From: Bacteroidota bacterium
GTDB lineage: Bacteria; Bacteroidota; Bacteroidia; Flavobacteriales_F; PHOS-HE28
Length of the DNA: 64,000 nucleotides
Direction: 5' to 3'
Assembly: GCA_014584605.1 (NCBI GenBank)
Contig: JACTMO010000080.1
Coordinates: 1 to 64,000, forward strand
Below are positions 43,001-51,715 of the stretch, piece after piece. Position numbers and translations under genes: made by a program. The notes under the pieces were generated by a model, which saw only the letters and a list, made by a program, of their open reading frames with translations, ran no database searches and was not told where the DNA came from. How positions within the stretch are numbered: the first letter of the stretch is position 1; each line of letters begins with the position of its first letter.

Positions 43001-43799
43001 AATAGCGCGTTCCCCAGGCGCGTCGCGGCAGGTTCTGCTCCATCAGATGGTCGCAGGCGGAGCAGCTGGCGGGGAGGTTGGTGCAGATCGATCCGGAGAA
43101 CACGGCGAAGGTGCGGCACTCCCCGCTGGAGGGCGTGCCCCGCACCACCGTTCCACTGAAGTCGCCCAGTTCGTTCGCGGCGATCACCTGGTAGGTCTGG
43201 CCGGAGTCGAGCATGACCGTGAAGGGCACCCCGGCAAGGTGGCCGCCCAGCGTGTTGGCCGTGGGGATGATCTCCACCTCGGTGTCGTCCTGCCGGGCCA
43301 CCACCAGGAACTCCGACGCCAGCTCGGGCAGCCCTGTCAGGCCGGGATAGGACATGATGCGGTAGTCGCTCCCCAGGGATTGCACCGGGTAGATCACCGC
43401 ACCGTCGGCGGTGAATTGTTCGAAGTTGATGGCGAACACCGCCACGGTGTCCTGGGTGCGCACCAGCACCGAACGGCCCTCCACCACCTCGCTCAACTGG
43501 TGCATGCCCTGGGCCAGGGGAATGGAGACCGTGGTGGTGACGTTGGCGGTGACGGTGAAGGACTGGCTGAAGCCCAACAAGGGCATTTCCACCAGGCCGG
43601 CGGTGTTGGTCGGCGAGGAGATGAAGATGTCCAGGCTCTGCACCATGTTGCCCTGGTAGTTGCGCATGAAGCCCAGCCAGAACTCGGTGCCCATCGTGGG
43701 CACCACCCCCTGTGCCATGGCCGCCGGTGCGTACGGCAGCATCGACAGCATGAGCAGCAGGATCGGACGCAGGTTCCGCAGGCTTGCAAGGCTTCGCAT
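40074..43799 (-). CDS. Giant surface protein with IgGFc-binding-like domain and gliding-type C-terminus
   Basis: 1241-residue secreted protein. Signal MRSLASLRNLRPILLLMLSM. Residues about 30-430 resemble the IgGFc-binding N domain (GTEFWLGFMRNYQGN; DTVAVFAINFEQF; GTRYFSVPFSTTTRYTYRIM). They are followed by several Ig/PKD-like repeats with the recurring phrase WTPAATLND-GIADPVA-PP / TTWYTVQVS (three or more copies), a beta-sandwich near 650-830, and a C-terminal gliding-associated CHU_C domain (VPNVFSPNGDGVNDRFEPEA ... GSYFYIIRYTP). Probably a T9SS-exported adhesin or matrix protein. The ATG at 43799 was chosen from the signal peptide and an AT-rich promoter (TATTTTTC) near 43860-43868. Confidence 0.88.
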   Translation of the reverse strand: MRSLASLRNLRPILLLMLSMLPYAPAAMAQGVVPTMGTEFWLGFMRNYQGNMVQSLDIFISSPTNTAGLVEMPLLGFSQSFTVTANVTTTVSIPLAQGMHQLSEVVEGRSVLVRTQDTVAVFAINFEQFTADGAVIYPVQSLGSDYRIMSYPGLTGLPELASEFLVVARQDDTEVEIIPTANTLGGHLAGVPFTVMLDSGQTYQVIAANELGDFSGTVVRGTPSSGECRTFAVFSGSICTNLPASCSACDHLMEQNLPRRAWGTRYFSVPFSTTTRYTYRIMADLDGTQVTVNGGPPIALDAGDLVELNGFNDPACFEGNQPFVVAQFMEGITCANNGDPAMLLLNAEEQRIDRITFATVVSTVITNHYVNIIVQQPNTDDVLLDGVPVPLSAFTSFPACPTVAHASLPLPVGSHTLECIGGLTAYVYGMGSAESYAYSVGSFTPQPSLQMDTVLCLTDTNTTITLSIPQPLGDPYWTTSSDPNTVLFQGATYTFTPTTSDVYIVTGTSAISGCEQQFFFSIELAIPPVVQALADNDSTGVQACLLQPVQLGVDVSPPGTYAYNWQPAADLNASDIADPVASPAHTTWYTVQVSTLNGCAAAVDSVLVTVVNGDLFLMNTSAAPPLICAGASSQLGVTAQQLIQGLDVLDLSPSALWSTILNGSISNACGSVAGNALYFDGPGQRSAAVGPVDVSTGGTVRFAIKIATGTAPCEDADPGEHVVLEYSTNGGGAWTILDTYYEYAHPTFTVVQVNIPGPAQTAATLFRWRQLVNGGTGEDNWALDDVAVATYSTAGLSFSWTPAATLNDAGIADPVATPPTDQWYTVQVVDQQFGCSYADQVFVQVGQAFDVLLVDDTTICAGGSVVLNAQPTSGTGHTWSWTPSTGLNATFLQAPTATPAATTMYFVTVTSAEGCQRTDSVTVQVGVPLVVLALTGTEPICSGGSTQLTAVVSGGQGGYTYSWSPPSGLSDPASQSPLAAPGSTTTYTVTVTDTLCGTSAAAAVIVTVVPGVNVDLGPDQTLCPDGTVVLTTGFATADHVWSTGATSPTLTVDAPGTYWVDVSLGGCAGTDTVVVALASDPRPLDIQAVACPGDSVLLSVPYEGITYTWSNGATTRSIVVAEQGSYGFTVTDAFGCTYSGIASVIPDPLGTDIVVPNVFSPNGDGVNDRFEPEANGSQEVEVTIYDRWGTEVFRSSNLAVTWDGNNPDRKASEGSYFYIIRYTPSCEDGMKERRGHVTVLR

Positions 43800-43873
43800 G
43801 GTCGGAGCGGATGTATGCCGGGGAGACGTGGCCGAAGGCTCCGTCGTTGCCGAACGCAAGAAAAATACGGGGA

Positions 43874-45634
43874 TCACCGGAACTGCAGGTCGTACAGCCT
43901 CCGGTAGGCGCCTCGCAGGGCCAGCAATTCCTGGTGCCCGCCCTGCTCGATGATGCGCCCCTTGTCCATCACCACGATGCGGTCGGCGTTCTGCACGGTG
44001 CTCAGCCGGTGGGCGATGACGATGCTGGTGCGCCCCCGGGTGATGCGTTCGGTGGCTTCCTGGATGAGCTGTTCACTGGCGCTGTCCACCGAACTGGTGG
44101 CCTCATCGAGCACCAGCACGGCCGGCCGGTGCACCATGGCCCGGATGAAGGCGAGCAGCTGGCGCTGGCCGGTGGAGAGGATGCCCCCACGTTCGCGTAC
44201 GTCGGTGTCGTAACCCCTGGGCAGCCGGCGGATGAAGGCATCGGCACCCACCTCCCGTGCGGCGGCCTCCACCTGCTCCTGCGTGATGGCGGGGTCGTGC
44301 AGCGTGATGTTGTCATGCACCGTGCCGCTGAAGAGGAAGACGTCCTGCAACACCACCGAGATGCAGCGCCGCAGGTCGGCCAGCCGGTAGTCCTGCACGG
44401 GGACCCCGTCCAGCAGCACCTGTCCGCGCTGGTGCTCATACGCCCGGCTGAGCACGTTGATCACCGAGCTCTTGCCCGAGCCGGTGGCGCCCACGAGCGC
44501 CACGGTGGTGCCGGCGGGGATGTCGAGGTCGATGCCCTTCAGCACCCAGTCGGGTTCCCGGCCTTCCTGCGCATCGCCATAGGCGAACCAGAGGTCCTTG
44601 ACCTGGATGTGGCCGCGCACCCCGGTCGCATCGCGGGTACCGGCATCCGCGATCACTTCCTCGGTGTCCAGCAGCCGGAACACCCGCTCGCTGCCCACCA
44701 GGCCCATCTGCAGCACGTTGAAGCGGTCGGCCAGCTGGCGGATGGGGCGGTAGAGCATGTTGATGAACAGGATGTAGGCCACGATGTCGCCGAAGGTGGC
44801 GCTGCCGGCGAGGGCGTCCTTCACCCCCCACCACACCAGGAAGGCCAGGGAGAGCGCGGCGAGCACCTCGACGAAGGGGAAGAAGATCGAGTAGGCCATC
44901 ACCGAGCGGATGTGCGCGGCGCGGTGCTCCCGGTTGATCGCCTGGAACTTGCGCATCTCCTGCGCCTCGCGCCCGAAGGATTGCACGATGGCCATGCCCT
45001 GGATATGCTCCTGCACGAAGGCGTTCAGCCGGGCCACATGGGTGCGCACATCCTCGTAGCTGCGCTGGATGCTGTCCTTGAAGATCCGGGTGCCCCAGAG
45101 CAGCAACGGCACCGGGGCCATACTGAGCAGGGCGAGCTTCCAGTTGACGGCGAACATCACCACCACCACCACCACGAGCTTCAGCAGGTCGCCAAGGATG
45201 GACAGCAGGCCCTGGGAGAAGATGTCCTCGATGGTCTCGATGTCGCTGATGACGCGGGTGACCAGGGTGCCTATCGGTGTGCGGTCGAAGAAGCGGAGCT
45301 TGAAGGCCAGGACATGGTCGAACAGACGGGTGCGGAGCTGGAAGCTCACCGCCTGGCCGAGCCAGCTGGTCCAGAAGGCCTGCTGGAAGGTGAGCAGACC
45401 TTCGGCCACAAGCAGACCCAGGATGATCAACGCCATGCGCAGCAACCCGGCCTGGTCGCCCTTTAGGGCGTACCCATCGATCATGTCGCCCATCAGCAGC
45501 GGCCTCAGCACGGCGATGCCGCTCAGCAGCACGGTGAGGCCGAAGGTGACCAGGAAGAGGGTGCGGTGCGGCCGGGTGTAGGCCAGCACACGGCGGAAGA
45601 GCCCCTGGTCGAAGGATCGGGCCGACCGGCTCAT
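43874..45634 (-). CDS. MsbA-like ABC exporter (fused permease-ATPase)
   Basis: 586-residue type IV ABC exporter half: six transmembrane helices (residues about 25-330) and a nucleotide-binding domain with Walker A GATGSGKSS, signature LSTGQRQLLAF (Thr-Gly instead of Gly-Gly), Walker B VLVLDEATSSVD and the H-loop IAHRLST. It would work as a dimer; the substrate (lipid or drug) is not determined. The ATG overlaps the truA stop by four bases (ATGA), an arrangement I recognise from other Bacteroidota. Confidence 0.92.
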   Translation of the reverse strand: MSRSARSFDQGLFRRVLAYTRPHRTLFLVTFGLTVLLSGIAVLRPLLMGDMIDGYALKGDQAGLLRMALIILGLLVAEGLLTFQQAFWTSWLGQAVSFQLRTRLFDHVLAFKLRFFDRTPIGTLVTRVISDIETIEDIFSQGLLSILGDLLKLVVVVVVMFAVNWKLALLSMAPVPLLLWGTRIFKDSIQRSYEDVRTHVARLNAFVQEHIQGMAIVQSFGREAQEMRKFQAINREHRAAHIRSVMAYSIFFPFVEVLAALSLAFLVWWGVKDALAGSATFGDIVAYILFINMLYRPIRQLADRFNVLQMGLVGSERVFRLLDTEEVIADAGTRDATGVRGHIQVKDLWFAYGDAQEGREPDWVLKGIDLDIPAGTTVALVGATGSGKSSVINVLSRAYEHQRGQVLLDGVPVQDYRLADLRRCISVVLQDVFLFSGTVHDNITLHDPAITQEQVEAAAREVGADAFIRRLPRGYDTDVRERGGILSTGQRQLLAFIRAMVHRPAVLVLDEATSSVDSASEQLIQEATERITRGRTSIVIAHRLSTVQNADRIVVMDKGRIIEQGGHQELLALRGAYRRLYDLQFR

Positions 45635-46395
45635 GCGACCTCGGGGATGAAGGGATAGACCACGTGCTCGAGGTAGAGCCCGCGTGCGGGAGCGGACTTG
45701 CCGGCCGCGCTGCGGTCCCGCGCGGCCAGCACGGCGACCATGTGCTCCGGTGGCCGGTGCCCGCGCCCGATCAACAGGCATGTGCCCACGATGGCACGCA
45801 CCATGTTGCGCAGAAAACGGTCGGCCCGCACCTCGAACTCGCAACCGTGCGGCACACGGGTCCAGCAGGCGCGGCGCACCTCGCAGATCATCGTCCGTGC
45901 ATCGCTGCCGGCCTTGCAGAAGGAGCTGAAGTCCTGGCGGCCCAGCAGATGAGCACAGGCCGTGTTCATGGCCTCCACATCAAGGGCGGGGCGCAACAGA
46001 TGGCTGCGGCCTTCGAGGAAGGGGTCCTTGCAGCGATGGATGCGGTAGCGATAGCCGCGCTCGATGGCGCTAAAGCGGGCATGGGCGTCGTCCGGGACCG
46101 CGATCAGTCGTTTCACGCCGATGTCGTCCGGCAGCAGGCTGTTGAGGCCGTACACGAAGCGGTCGTCCAACGGGGCCTCACCGCCGTGATCGAAGTGCAG
46201 GAAGAACCGCGAGGCATGGACGCCCGTGTCGGTGCGCCCACAGCCCACCACGCTCACCTTCTCCCGGTGCAGCAGCATCCGCATGGCGCGCTCCACCTCG
46301 GCCTGCACGCTGGGGCGGTCGGGCTGCAGCTGCCACCCCCGGTAGGCCGTGCCCAGGAAGGCGATCTCCAGGAAGTAGCGCGGCAGGATCTCCAT
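45631..46395 (-). CDS. truA: tRNA pseudouridine(38-40) synthase TruA
   Basis: Converts uridines 38-40 in the tRNA anticodon stem-loop to pseudouridine. The catalytic Asp sits in GCGRTDTGVHAS; other family segments are YRGWQLQPDRPSVQ, YRYRIHRCKDPF and FLRNMVRAIVGT. 254 residues, typical. The start at 46395 removes an unsupported upstream extension. Translationally coupled to the ABC exporter downstream and divergent from the phosphoesterase. Confidence 0.95.
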   Translation of the reverse strand: MEILPRYFLEIAFLGTAYRGWQLQPDRPSVQAEVERAMRMLLHREKVSVVGCGRTDTGVHASRFFLHFDHGGEAPLDDRFVYGLNSLLPDDIGVKRLIAVPDDAHARFSAIERGYRYRIHRCKDPFLEGRSHLLRPALDVEAMNTACAHLLGRQDFSSFCKAGSDARTMICEVRRACWTRVPHGCEFEVRADRFLRNMVRAIVGTCLLIGRGHRPPEHMVAVLAARDRSAAGKSAPARGLYLEHVVYPFIPEVA

Positions 46396-46552
46396 CGGTG
46401 GTCCGTCCCTCCGCCCTTGACCCGCGCGGTCCGCCGTGCATCCTTGCGCCCGCCGGTCGCGGCGGTGCATCGGTGCGCAGAGGGGTCCGTTGCGGGAAGG
46501 GCGGGCGGCAAAGCTAGCGGCAGGTGTCCGGTCCGCGCCGTTCCTTCGCCCC

Positions 46553-47113
46553 ATGTCCACAACGGCAGGCCGGCGCATCGGGCTCCTCTCCGACACGCAC
46601 GGATGGCTCGATCCCCGCATCCGCGTGCATTTCGAGCACTGCGACGAGGTCTGGCATGCGGGCGATATCGGCGGCCTGCACGTCACCGACGAGCTGCGGT
46701 CCTGGTTCCCGGACCGCCCGTTGCGCGCGGTGCCGGGCAACATCGACGATGCCTCCGTACGGCGCAGCTTTCCAGGGGACCTGCGTTTCGAGGTCGAAGG
46801 TGCCCGGGTGCTGATCACCCACATCGGTGGCCGCCCGCCGCACTACGATCGGAACGTGCGGGGCGTCCTGCGGCAGGACCCGCCGGCGCTGTTCGTCTGC
46901 GGGCATTCGCACATCTGCCTGGTGCAGTTCGACAAGGCGCTGAACATGCTGTACATGAACCCGGGCGCCTGCGGCCGCCACGGCTGGCACCAGGTGCGCA
47001 CGGTGCTCCGCTTCACCATTGTAGAGGGCCGCTTCGAGGGCCTGGAGGCGGTGGAGCTGGGACGAAGGGCGGATGGTCCCGGCGGGGAGCGGAACACGCC
47101 GGGCGCGCGTTAG
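46553..47113 (+). CDS. YfcE/MJ0936-type metallophosphoesterase
   Basis: 186-residue calcineurin-like phosphoesterase. All metal-ligand blocks are present: GLLSDTHGWLD, EVWHAGDIG, RAVPGNIDD, VLITHIGG and FVCGHSHI, with NPGACGRHG following. Family members cleave phosphodiesters, but the natural substrate is usually unknown. A TTCCTTCG -7-like sequence lies just upstream. The last 20 residues are divergent. Confidence 0.9.
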   Translation: MSTTAGRRIGLLSDTHGWLDPRIRVHFEHCDEVWHAGDIGGLHVTDELRSWFPDRPLRAVPGNIDDASVRRSFPGDLRFEVEGARVLITHIGGRPPHYDRNVRGVLRQDPPALFVCGHSHICLVQFDKALNMLYMNPGACGRHGWHQVRTVLRFTIVEGRFEGLEAVELGRRADGPGGERNTPGAR

Positions 47114-47235
47114 TGTGATGGCCCGGGGCCGTGCGGCCGCTTCGAGGAGGATGGGCCCGTGCGGTCGGCTTTGTACACCCTCGTTCCCGCCCCATCGCCT
47201 CGCCTTTGTTCCGATACACCGGCCGGATGCTACCG

Positions 47236-47709
47236 CTATCGCAGGCGGTCCATGCTGCGGATCAGGGCCTCATCCTTGCGAATGCCCCGCTCGGCGAGGA
47301 AGGCGAGCAGCAGCACCAGCAGCGGCGCCGCGAAGGCAGGGCCGTAGGCGATCTTCACCTCGCCGCGGCCCGCGAGGAACACCTGGATGGAGCGGTCGGT
47401 GATGACGGCGAAGGCCACGGTGCCCAGCGCGAAGAGGTACACGAAGCGGACAAAGCGCAATTGACGCTTGCGGTCCTTGAAGAAGGCGATGGCCACCAAC
47501 GGCAGCACGGCCAGCACTCCAAGCACGGCCGCGAAGGGCACTTTGGGGCTGGCCTCCTCCAACGGGGTGCCGTCGCTCATGAACAGGCCGGTGGACCGGA
47601 ACAGCACCTGCAGATCGGCGACCGTGTAGGTGGCGAAGGGGAACAGGTTGGCCAGGCCGGCCACCACGGCCGCCAGGGCCAGGAAGAGGGTCTGCTTGCG
47701 TTGGACCAT
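47236..47709 (-). CDS. DUF4293 family membrane protein
   Basis: 157-residue protein with four hydrophobic helices: QTLFLALAAVVAGLANLFPF, VPFAAVLGVLAVLPLVAIAF, FVYLFALGTVAFAVI and FAAPLLVLLLAFLAERGIRK. The opening MVQRKQTLFLALAAV and the RKDEALIRSMDRLR tail are typical of DUF4293, a Bacteroidota membrane family of unknown role commonly found next to rho and truA, as here. Divergent from rho. Confidence 0.88.
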   Translation of the reverse strand: MVQRKQTLFLALAAVVAGLANLFPFATYTVADLQVLFRSTGLFMSDGTPLEEASPKVPFAAVLGVLAVLPLVAIAFFKDRKRQLRFVRFVYLFALGTVAFAVITDRSIQVFLAGRGEVKIAYGPAFAAPLLVLLLAFLAERGIRKDEALIRSMDRLR

Positions 47710-47716
47710 GGGCCCG

Positions 47717-47724
47717 CAAAGATG
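47717..47724 (-). promoter_or_regulatory. DUF4293 gene -7 box
   Basis: CATCTTTG on the minus strand, one mismatch from TAnnTTTG, 7 bases before the ATG. Confidence 0.45.
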
Positions 47725-47759
47725 AGCACGCGCCCGCTTGCGGTTCAACGCGAATGATC

Positions 47760-47767
47760 TACGTTTG
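47760..47767 (+). promoter_or_regulatory. rho -7 box
   Basis: TACGTTTG, a perfect TAnnTTTG match, 132 bases before the rho ATG. The long leader could allow rho autoregulation, known in other bacteria. Confidence 0.6.
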
Positions 47768-47899
47768 CGCCGTTCGTTCCGCGCAAGCTCCCGACCAGGG
47801 GGCCAGCGCCCCCGCCCGAAGTCCATTTCCCGAACCTTTCGAGACCCCGACGGGTCCGCAGCCACGGCGCAGCACGCGCCATCGCACATACCCCGTACC

Positions 47900-49708
47900 A
47901 TGCCCGACAAGAACGCGTTGGAGAGCCTGAAGCTCCCCGAGCTCAGGGAGATCGCCAAACAGCTTCGGATCAAGAAGGCCGACACGCTGAAGAAGCAGGA
48001 TCTCATTGCCCGCATTCTGGAAGCCCGCGGCGGCCAGCCCCCCTCATCAGAACATCAGGATACCGACGCCATCGCCATGGAGGCCGTGGCCGACGAGGAC
48101 CCCGCCCCCACCCCGGATCCCGAGCCGCCCGCCGTGACCGGCGCCGCCGAGGACGAGGACGATGAGGAGGAGGATGACGAAGAGGACGAGGAGGGCGAGG
48201 AGGGCGAGGAGGGCGAGGAGGGCGACGGGAAGGGTGCCGGGGCCGCTCAGGCGACAGCGCCGCACCGACCGGAAGCGACGCCCTCGCCCGGTCCGCTGGA
48301 AGGACGCGGGCCGACGCGGGAGGACCGACGGGAACGCTTCGATCGGCGCGAGCGGCGCGAACGCGGCGATCAGGTGTCCCCGCCGCGCGAAGGCGGTGAC
48401 CGGAACGATCGCCGCGACCGCTTCCGCGAAGAACGCCGGGACGGCGGTCAGCAGAACGGGGACCGGCGCGACGACCGGCGTGATCAGCCCCGCCACGAGC
48501 AGGGCCGCCCCGAGGGCCCTCGCGACCAGGGGCAGCGGCAACAGGAGCAGCGTCAGGACAGGCCCCGGCACGAGCAGCGGGAGCAGATCGCCTTCGATGC
48601 CTTCGTGGAATGTGAGGGCGTGCTGGAGATCATGCCCGAGGGCTACGGTTTCCTGCGCAGCAGCGACTACAACTACCTGGCCTCGCCGGACGATGTGTAC
48701 GTGAGCCAGCAGCAGATCAAGCAGGCCGGGCTCAAGCTGGGCGACAGCGTGAGCGGCTTCGTGCGTCCTCCGCGCGAAGGGGACAAGTTCTTCCCCCTGG
48801 TGAAGATCGACCGCATCAACGGCCGGGACCCTGAATGGGTGCGCGACCGGGTGCCCTTCAAGTTCCTCACGCCGCTGTTCCCCGATGAGAAGTTCAACCT
48901 CACGGGCAAGGACACGAACCTCAGCATGCGCGTGCTGGACCTCTTCTCCCCCATCGGCAAGGGTCAGCGCGGCCTCATCGTGGCGCAGCCCAAGACCGGC
49001 AAGACCATCCTGCTGAAGGACGTGGCCAACGCCATTGCCGCCAACCACCCAGAGGTGTACCTGATCGTGCTCCTGGTGGACGAACGCCCCGAGGAGGTGA
49101 CGGACATGGCCCGCAGCGTGAACGCCGAGGTGATCGCCAGCACCTTCGACGAGCCCGCCAGCCGGCACGTGCAGGTGGCCAGCATGGTGCTGGAAAAGGC
49201 CAAGTGCCTCACCGAATGCGGCCACGACGTGGTGATCCTGCTGGACTCCATCACGCGACTGGCCCGGGCGTACAACACCGTGCAGCCCGCCAGCGGCAAG
49301 ATCCTGTCGGGTGGTGTGGACGCCAATGCCCTGCAGAAGCCCAAACGCTTCTTCGGTGCGGCCCGCAAGATCGAGAACGGCGGCAGCCTCACCATCCTGG
49401 CCACGGCCCTGGTGGAGACGGGCAGCAAGATGGACGAGGTGATCTTCGAGGAGTTCAAGGGCACCGGCAACATGGAACTGCAGCTGGACCGCAAGATCAG
49501 CAACCGCCGCATCTTCCCGGCCATCGACATCCTGAGCAGCGGCACCCGTCGCGATGATCTGCTGCACCACAAGGACGTGCTGCAGCGCACCTGGATCCTG
49601 CGCAAGCACCTGGCCGACATGAACCCCGTGGAGGCCATGGAGTTCATCAAGACCCGCATGGAGGGCACCAAGAGCAACGAGGAGTTCCTGGTGAGCATGA
49701 ACGGCTGA
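47900..49708 (+). CDS. rho: Transcription termination factor Rho with large disordered insert
   Basis: RNA-dependent helicase hexamer that terminates transcription; 602 residues against about 420 in E. coli. Order: Rho N-terminal helical domain ([20 protein letters not shown]), a disordered insert from about 45 to 230 with an acidic block ([20 protein letters not shown]) and an Arg/Asp/Gln-rich block ([13 protein letters not shown]), the cold-shock RNA-binding domain ([20 protein letters not shown]), and the ATPase ([40 protein letters not shown]). Bacteroidota Rho proteins are known to carry such inserts, and phase separation has been shown for one. Confidence 0.96.
   Translation: MPDKNALESLKLPELREIAKQLRIKKADTLKKQDLIARILEARGGQPPSSEHQDTDAIAMEAVADEDPAPTPDPEPPAVTGAAEDEDDEEEDDEEDEEGEEGEEGEEGDGKGAGAAQATAPHRPEATPSPGPLEGRGPTREDRRERFDRRERRERGDQVSPPREGGDRNDRRDRFREERRDGGQQNGDRRDDRRDQPRHEQGRPEGPRDQGQRQQEQRQDRPRHEQREQIAFDAFVECEGVLEIMPEGYGFLRSSDYNYLASPDDVYVSQQQIKQAGLKLGDSVSGFVRPPREGDKFFPLVKIDRINGRDPEWVRDRVPFKFLTPLFPDEKFNLTGKDTNLSMRVLDLFSPIGKGQRGLIVAQPKTGKTILLKDVANAIAANHPEVYLIVLLVDERPEEVTDMARSVNAEVIASTFDEPASRHVQVASMVLEKAKCLTECGHDVVILLDSITRLARAYNTVQPASGKILSGGVDANALQKPKRFFGAARKIENGGSLTILATALVETGSKMDEVIFEEFKGTGNMELQLDRKISNRRIFPAIDILSSGTRRDDLLHHKDVLQRTWILRKHLADMNPVEAMEFIKTRMEGTKSNEEFLVSMNG
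48193..48228 (+). repeat. Tandem 9-bp repeat coding Gly-Glu-Glu in rho
   Basis: GAGGGCGAG-type units repeated about four times, coding [10 protein letters not shown] at the end of the acidic block of Rho. The unit number could vary by slippage without breaking the frame. Confidence 0.8.
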
Positions 49709-49769
49709 GCATGAAGGCCTGGTCCGGGCGTTCGGAGTGGAATGGTCGTCCTTTACGACCCATGCTGCG

Positions 49770-50243
49770 ATGAGGACCGCGCTCATCCTGGCGCTGGCGG
49801 CGATGGTCCTCCGGGCCGGGCTGTTGCTGGCGGGCCGGGCCCCCGATCCGCCCTACTTCATGCCAGTACACCTGCTTGCGCTGGTGCTCATTCCCTTTCT
49901 CGCCGCACGGGCGCAGCTCCTGCGCGAGCCGCAGAGCGGCGTGCCCCTGTTGTTCCGGGCCGGATCCCGGGCCTCGGCCCTCTATGCGGTGCTCACGGCC
50001 GCCTTCCTGCTGATCTATTACCGCTGGATGGACGTGACGTCCTTTCCGGTGCACATCAACGCCCTGGTGGAGCAGGCCGTGGCCGCAGGACATGCCGAGG
50101 CCGATGCCCGTGCGCGCTTCGAGCGCTTCTTCACCCCCTTCAACTACGCAAGCCTGTCGTTCTTCCTGTTGCTGCTGCTGGGGGCCTTCAACACCCTGCT
50201 GACGGCGCTGCTGGTGCACAAGGTGTTGCGGCGGATGGCCTGA
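49770..50243 (+). CDS. DUF4199-like membrane protein
   Basis: 157-residue protein with four hydrophobic helices (ALILALAAMVLRAGLLLAG; VHLLALVLIPFLAARAQLL; ALYAVLTAAFLLIYYRW; ASLSFFLLLLLGAFNTLLTA) and a charged periplasmic or cytoplasmic loop of about 45 residues before the last. The layout matches DUF4199-type proteins of Bacteroidota, but the assignment is by shape only. It begins 61 bases after rho and converges on mpl. Confidence 0.6.
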   Translation: MRTALILALAAMVLRAGLLLAGRAPDPPYFMPVHLLALVLIPFLAARAQLLREPQSGVPLLFRAGSRASALYAVLTAAFLLIYYRWMDVTSFPVHINALVEQAVAAGHAEADARARFERFFTPFNYASLSFFLLLLLGAFNTLLTALLVHKVLRRMA

Positions 50244-50250
50244 ACGACGC

Positions 50251-51612
50251 TCAGGCGATGAAGGCCTCGCAGAGCGCCTGGAGGTCGAGGCCGCCGAAAT
50301 TGCCGCTGCTCATCATCAGCAAGACCCCGGGATCGCCCTGGGCCTCGCGCACCGCACCCATGAGCTGCACAGGGTCGCTATGCACCTGGAGGTCCTGGCG
50401 GGCGAACCCGCGAACGATGCGTTCGGGCGGTATCGGGGGCAGCCGTTTGAGCTGCACGGCGTGCGGGTCGTAGAACACCAGGGCCACATCGGCCTGGTCC
50501 ATGGCGCCCGCGTACTGATCGAGGAATTCGCTGCTCAGGCTGCTGTACGTGTGCAGCTCCATGCAGGCCACCAGCCGGCGCCCGGGGAACTGTTCGCGCA
50601 CCGCCTGCACCGTGGCCTTGAGCTTGCTGGGGCTGTGGGCGAAGTCCTTGAACACCACCTTGCGCCCCTGCTCGGCCAGCTTCTCCAGCCGTTTGGCGGC
50701 GCCGTGGAAGCTGCGGATGGCCTTGTGGAAGTCCGCATCGCCGATGCCCAGTTGATGGCACACGAGGCGCGCACCCTCCAGGTTCATCAGGTTGTGGCGG
50801 CCGAACACCTGCAGGGGGACCTCGCCCTGCCCGGTGAGGAGCACCGTGCTGCCGTCGTCGATCCGGTGGGCCGGCACCGCGTAGGGAATGCGCAAGGCCC
50901 GCACCTGCTCCTCCTCCGCCAGCTTCCGCACTTCCGGGTCCTCCGCACAATACACCAGCTTGCCGCCCGGCGTGATCACCTCGATGAACTTCCGGAACTG
51001 GTCCACGTAGCTCTCGAAGGTCTTGAACACGTTGATGTGGTCCCAGGCGATGCCGCTGATGAGCGCGATATCGGGGCGGTACAGGTGGAACTTGGGCACG
51101 GGCTCCAGGGCCGAGGCGAGGTATTCGTCGCCTTCGATGACCGCCACACGGCTGTTGGGGCTGAGCCTCACCATGCAGTCAAAACCCTCCAGCTGCGCGC
51201 CCACCAGATAATCGAACTCCACCCCCGCCTGGCGGAGCACATGGATGATCATGCTGGTGATGGTGGTCTTGCCGTGGCTGCCCCCGATCACCACGCGGGT
51301 CTTGTCCTTGGTCTGTTCGTGGAAGAACGAGGGATAGCTGAAGACCGGGATGCCAAGCTCCCGGGCCCGGAGCAGCTCGGGATTGTCGGCCCGGGCATGC
51401 ATGCCCAGGATCACCGCATCAAGGCCGGCATGGATCCGCAGCGGGTCCCAGCCCAGCTTGTCGGGCAGCAGGCCAAGACGGTCCAGCCGGCTGCGGCTGG
51501 GCTCGAAGACCTCGTCGTCGCTGCCGGTGACCTCGGCCCCCTTCTGGTGCAGGGCGATGGCCAGGTTGTGCATGGCGCTGCCGCCGATGGCGATGAAATG
51601 GACCGTGCGCAT
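50251..51612 (-). CDS. mpl: Murein peptide ligase Mpl-like (Mur ligase family)
   Basis: Attaches recovered murein tripeptide to UDP-MurNAc in cell-wall recycling. The 453-residue product has the Mur ligase order: N-terminal Rossmann domain (HFIAIGGSAMHNLAIALHQK), P-loop GGSHGKTTITSMI, VIEGDEYLASAL, WDHINVF, and C-terminal domain with DFAHSPSKLKATV and CMELHTYSS. GGSAMHNLA and the HSP (instead of HHP/DYAH) motif fit Mpl better than MurC. The start at 51612 follows the family N-terminus. Confidence 0.88.
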   Translation of the reverse strand: MRTVHFIAIGGSAMHNLAIALHQKGAEVTGSDDEVFEPSRSRLDRLGLLPDKLGWDPLRIHAGLDAVILGMHARADNPELLRARELGIPVFSYPSFFHEQTKDKTRVVIGGSHGKTTITSMIIHVLRQAGVEFDYLVGAQLEGFDCMVRLSPNSRVAVIEGDEYLASALEPVPKFHLYRPDIALISGIAWDHINVFKTFESYVDQFRKFIEVITPGGKLVYCAEDPEVRKLAEEEQVRALRIPYAVPAHRIDDGSTVLLTGQGEVPLQVFGRHNLMNLEGARLVCHQLGIGDADFHKAIRSFHGAAKRLEKLAEQGRKVVFKDFAHSPSKLKATVQAVREQFPGRRLVACMELHTYSSLSSEFLDQYAGAMDQADVALVFYDPHAVQLKRLPPIPPERIVRGFARQDLQVHSDPVQLMGAVREAQGDPGVLLMMSSGNFGGLDLQALCEAFIA

Positions 51613-51715
51613 GGGGCGAAGTTCCATGTGCCCAAGCGGTCGTGGGCGCCTGCGCCCAAGGAATGCTTCAACGGCGGGGTGTGGGCAGCGGACCGCGATG
51701 TGCCATCTTCGTCCC

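Noticed and set aside
47114-47124. TGTGATGGCCC after the phosphoesterase stop, like the end of elements A and B
   Set aside because: Only about 11 bases match and no complementary end is found before the next gene, so chance or a worn remnant cannot be told apart.
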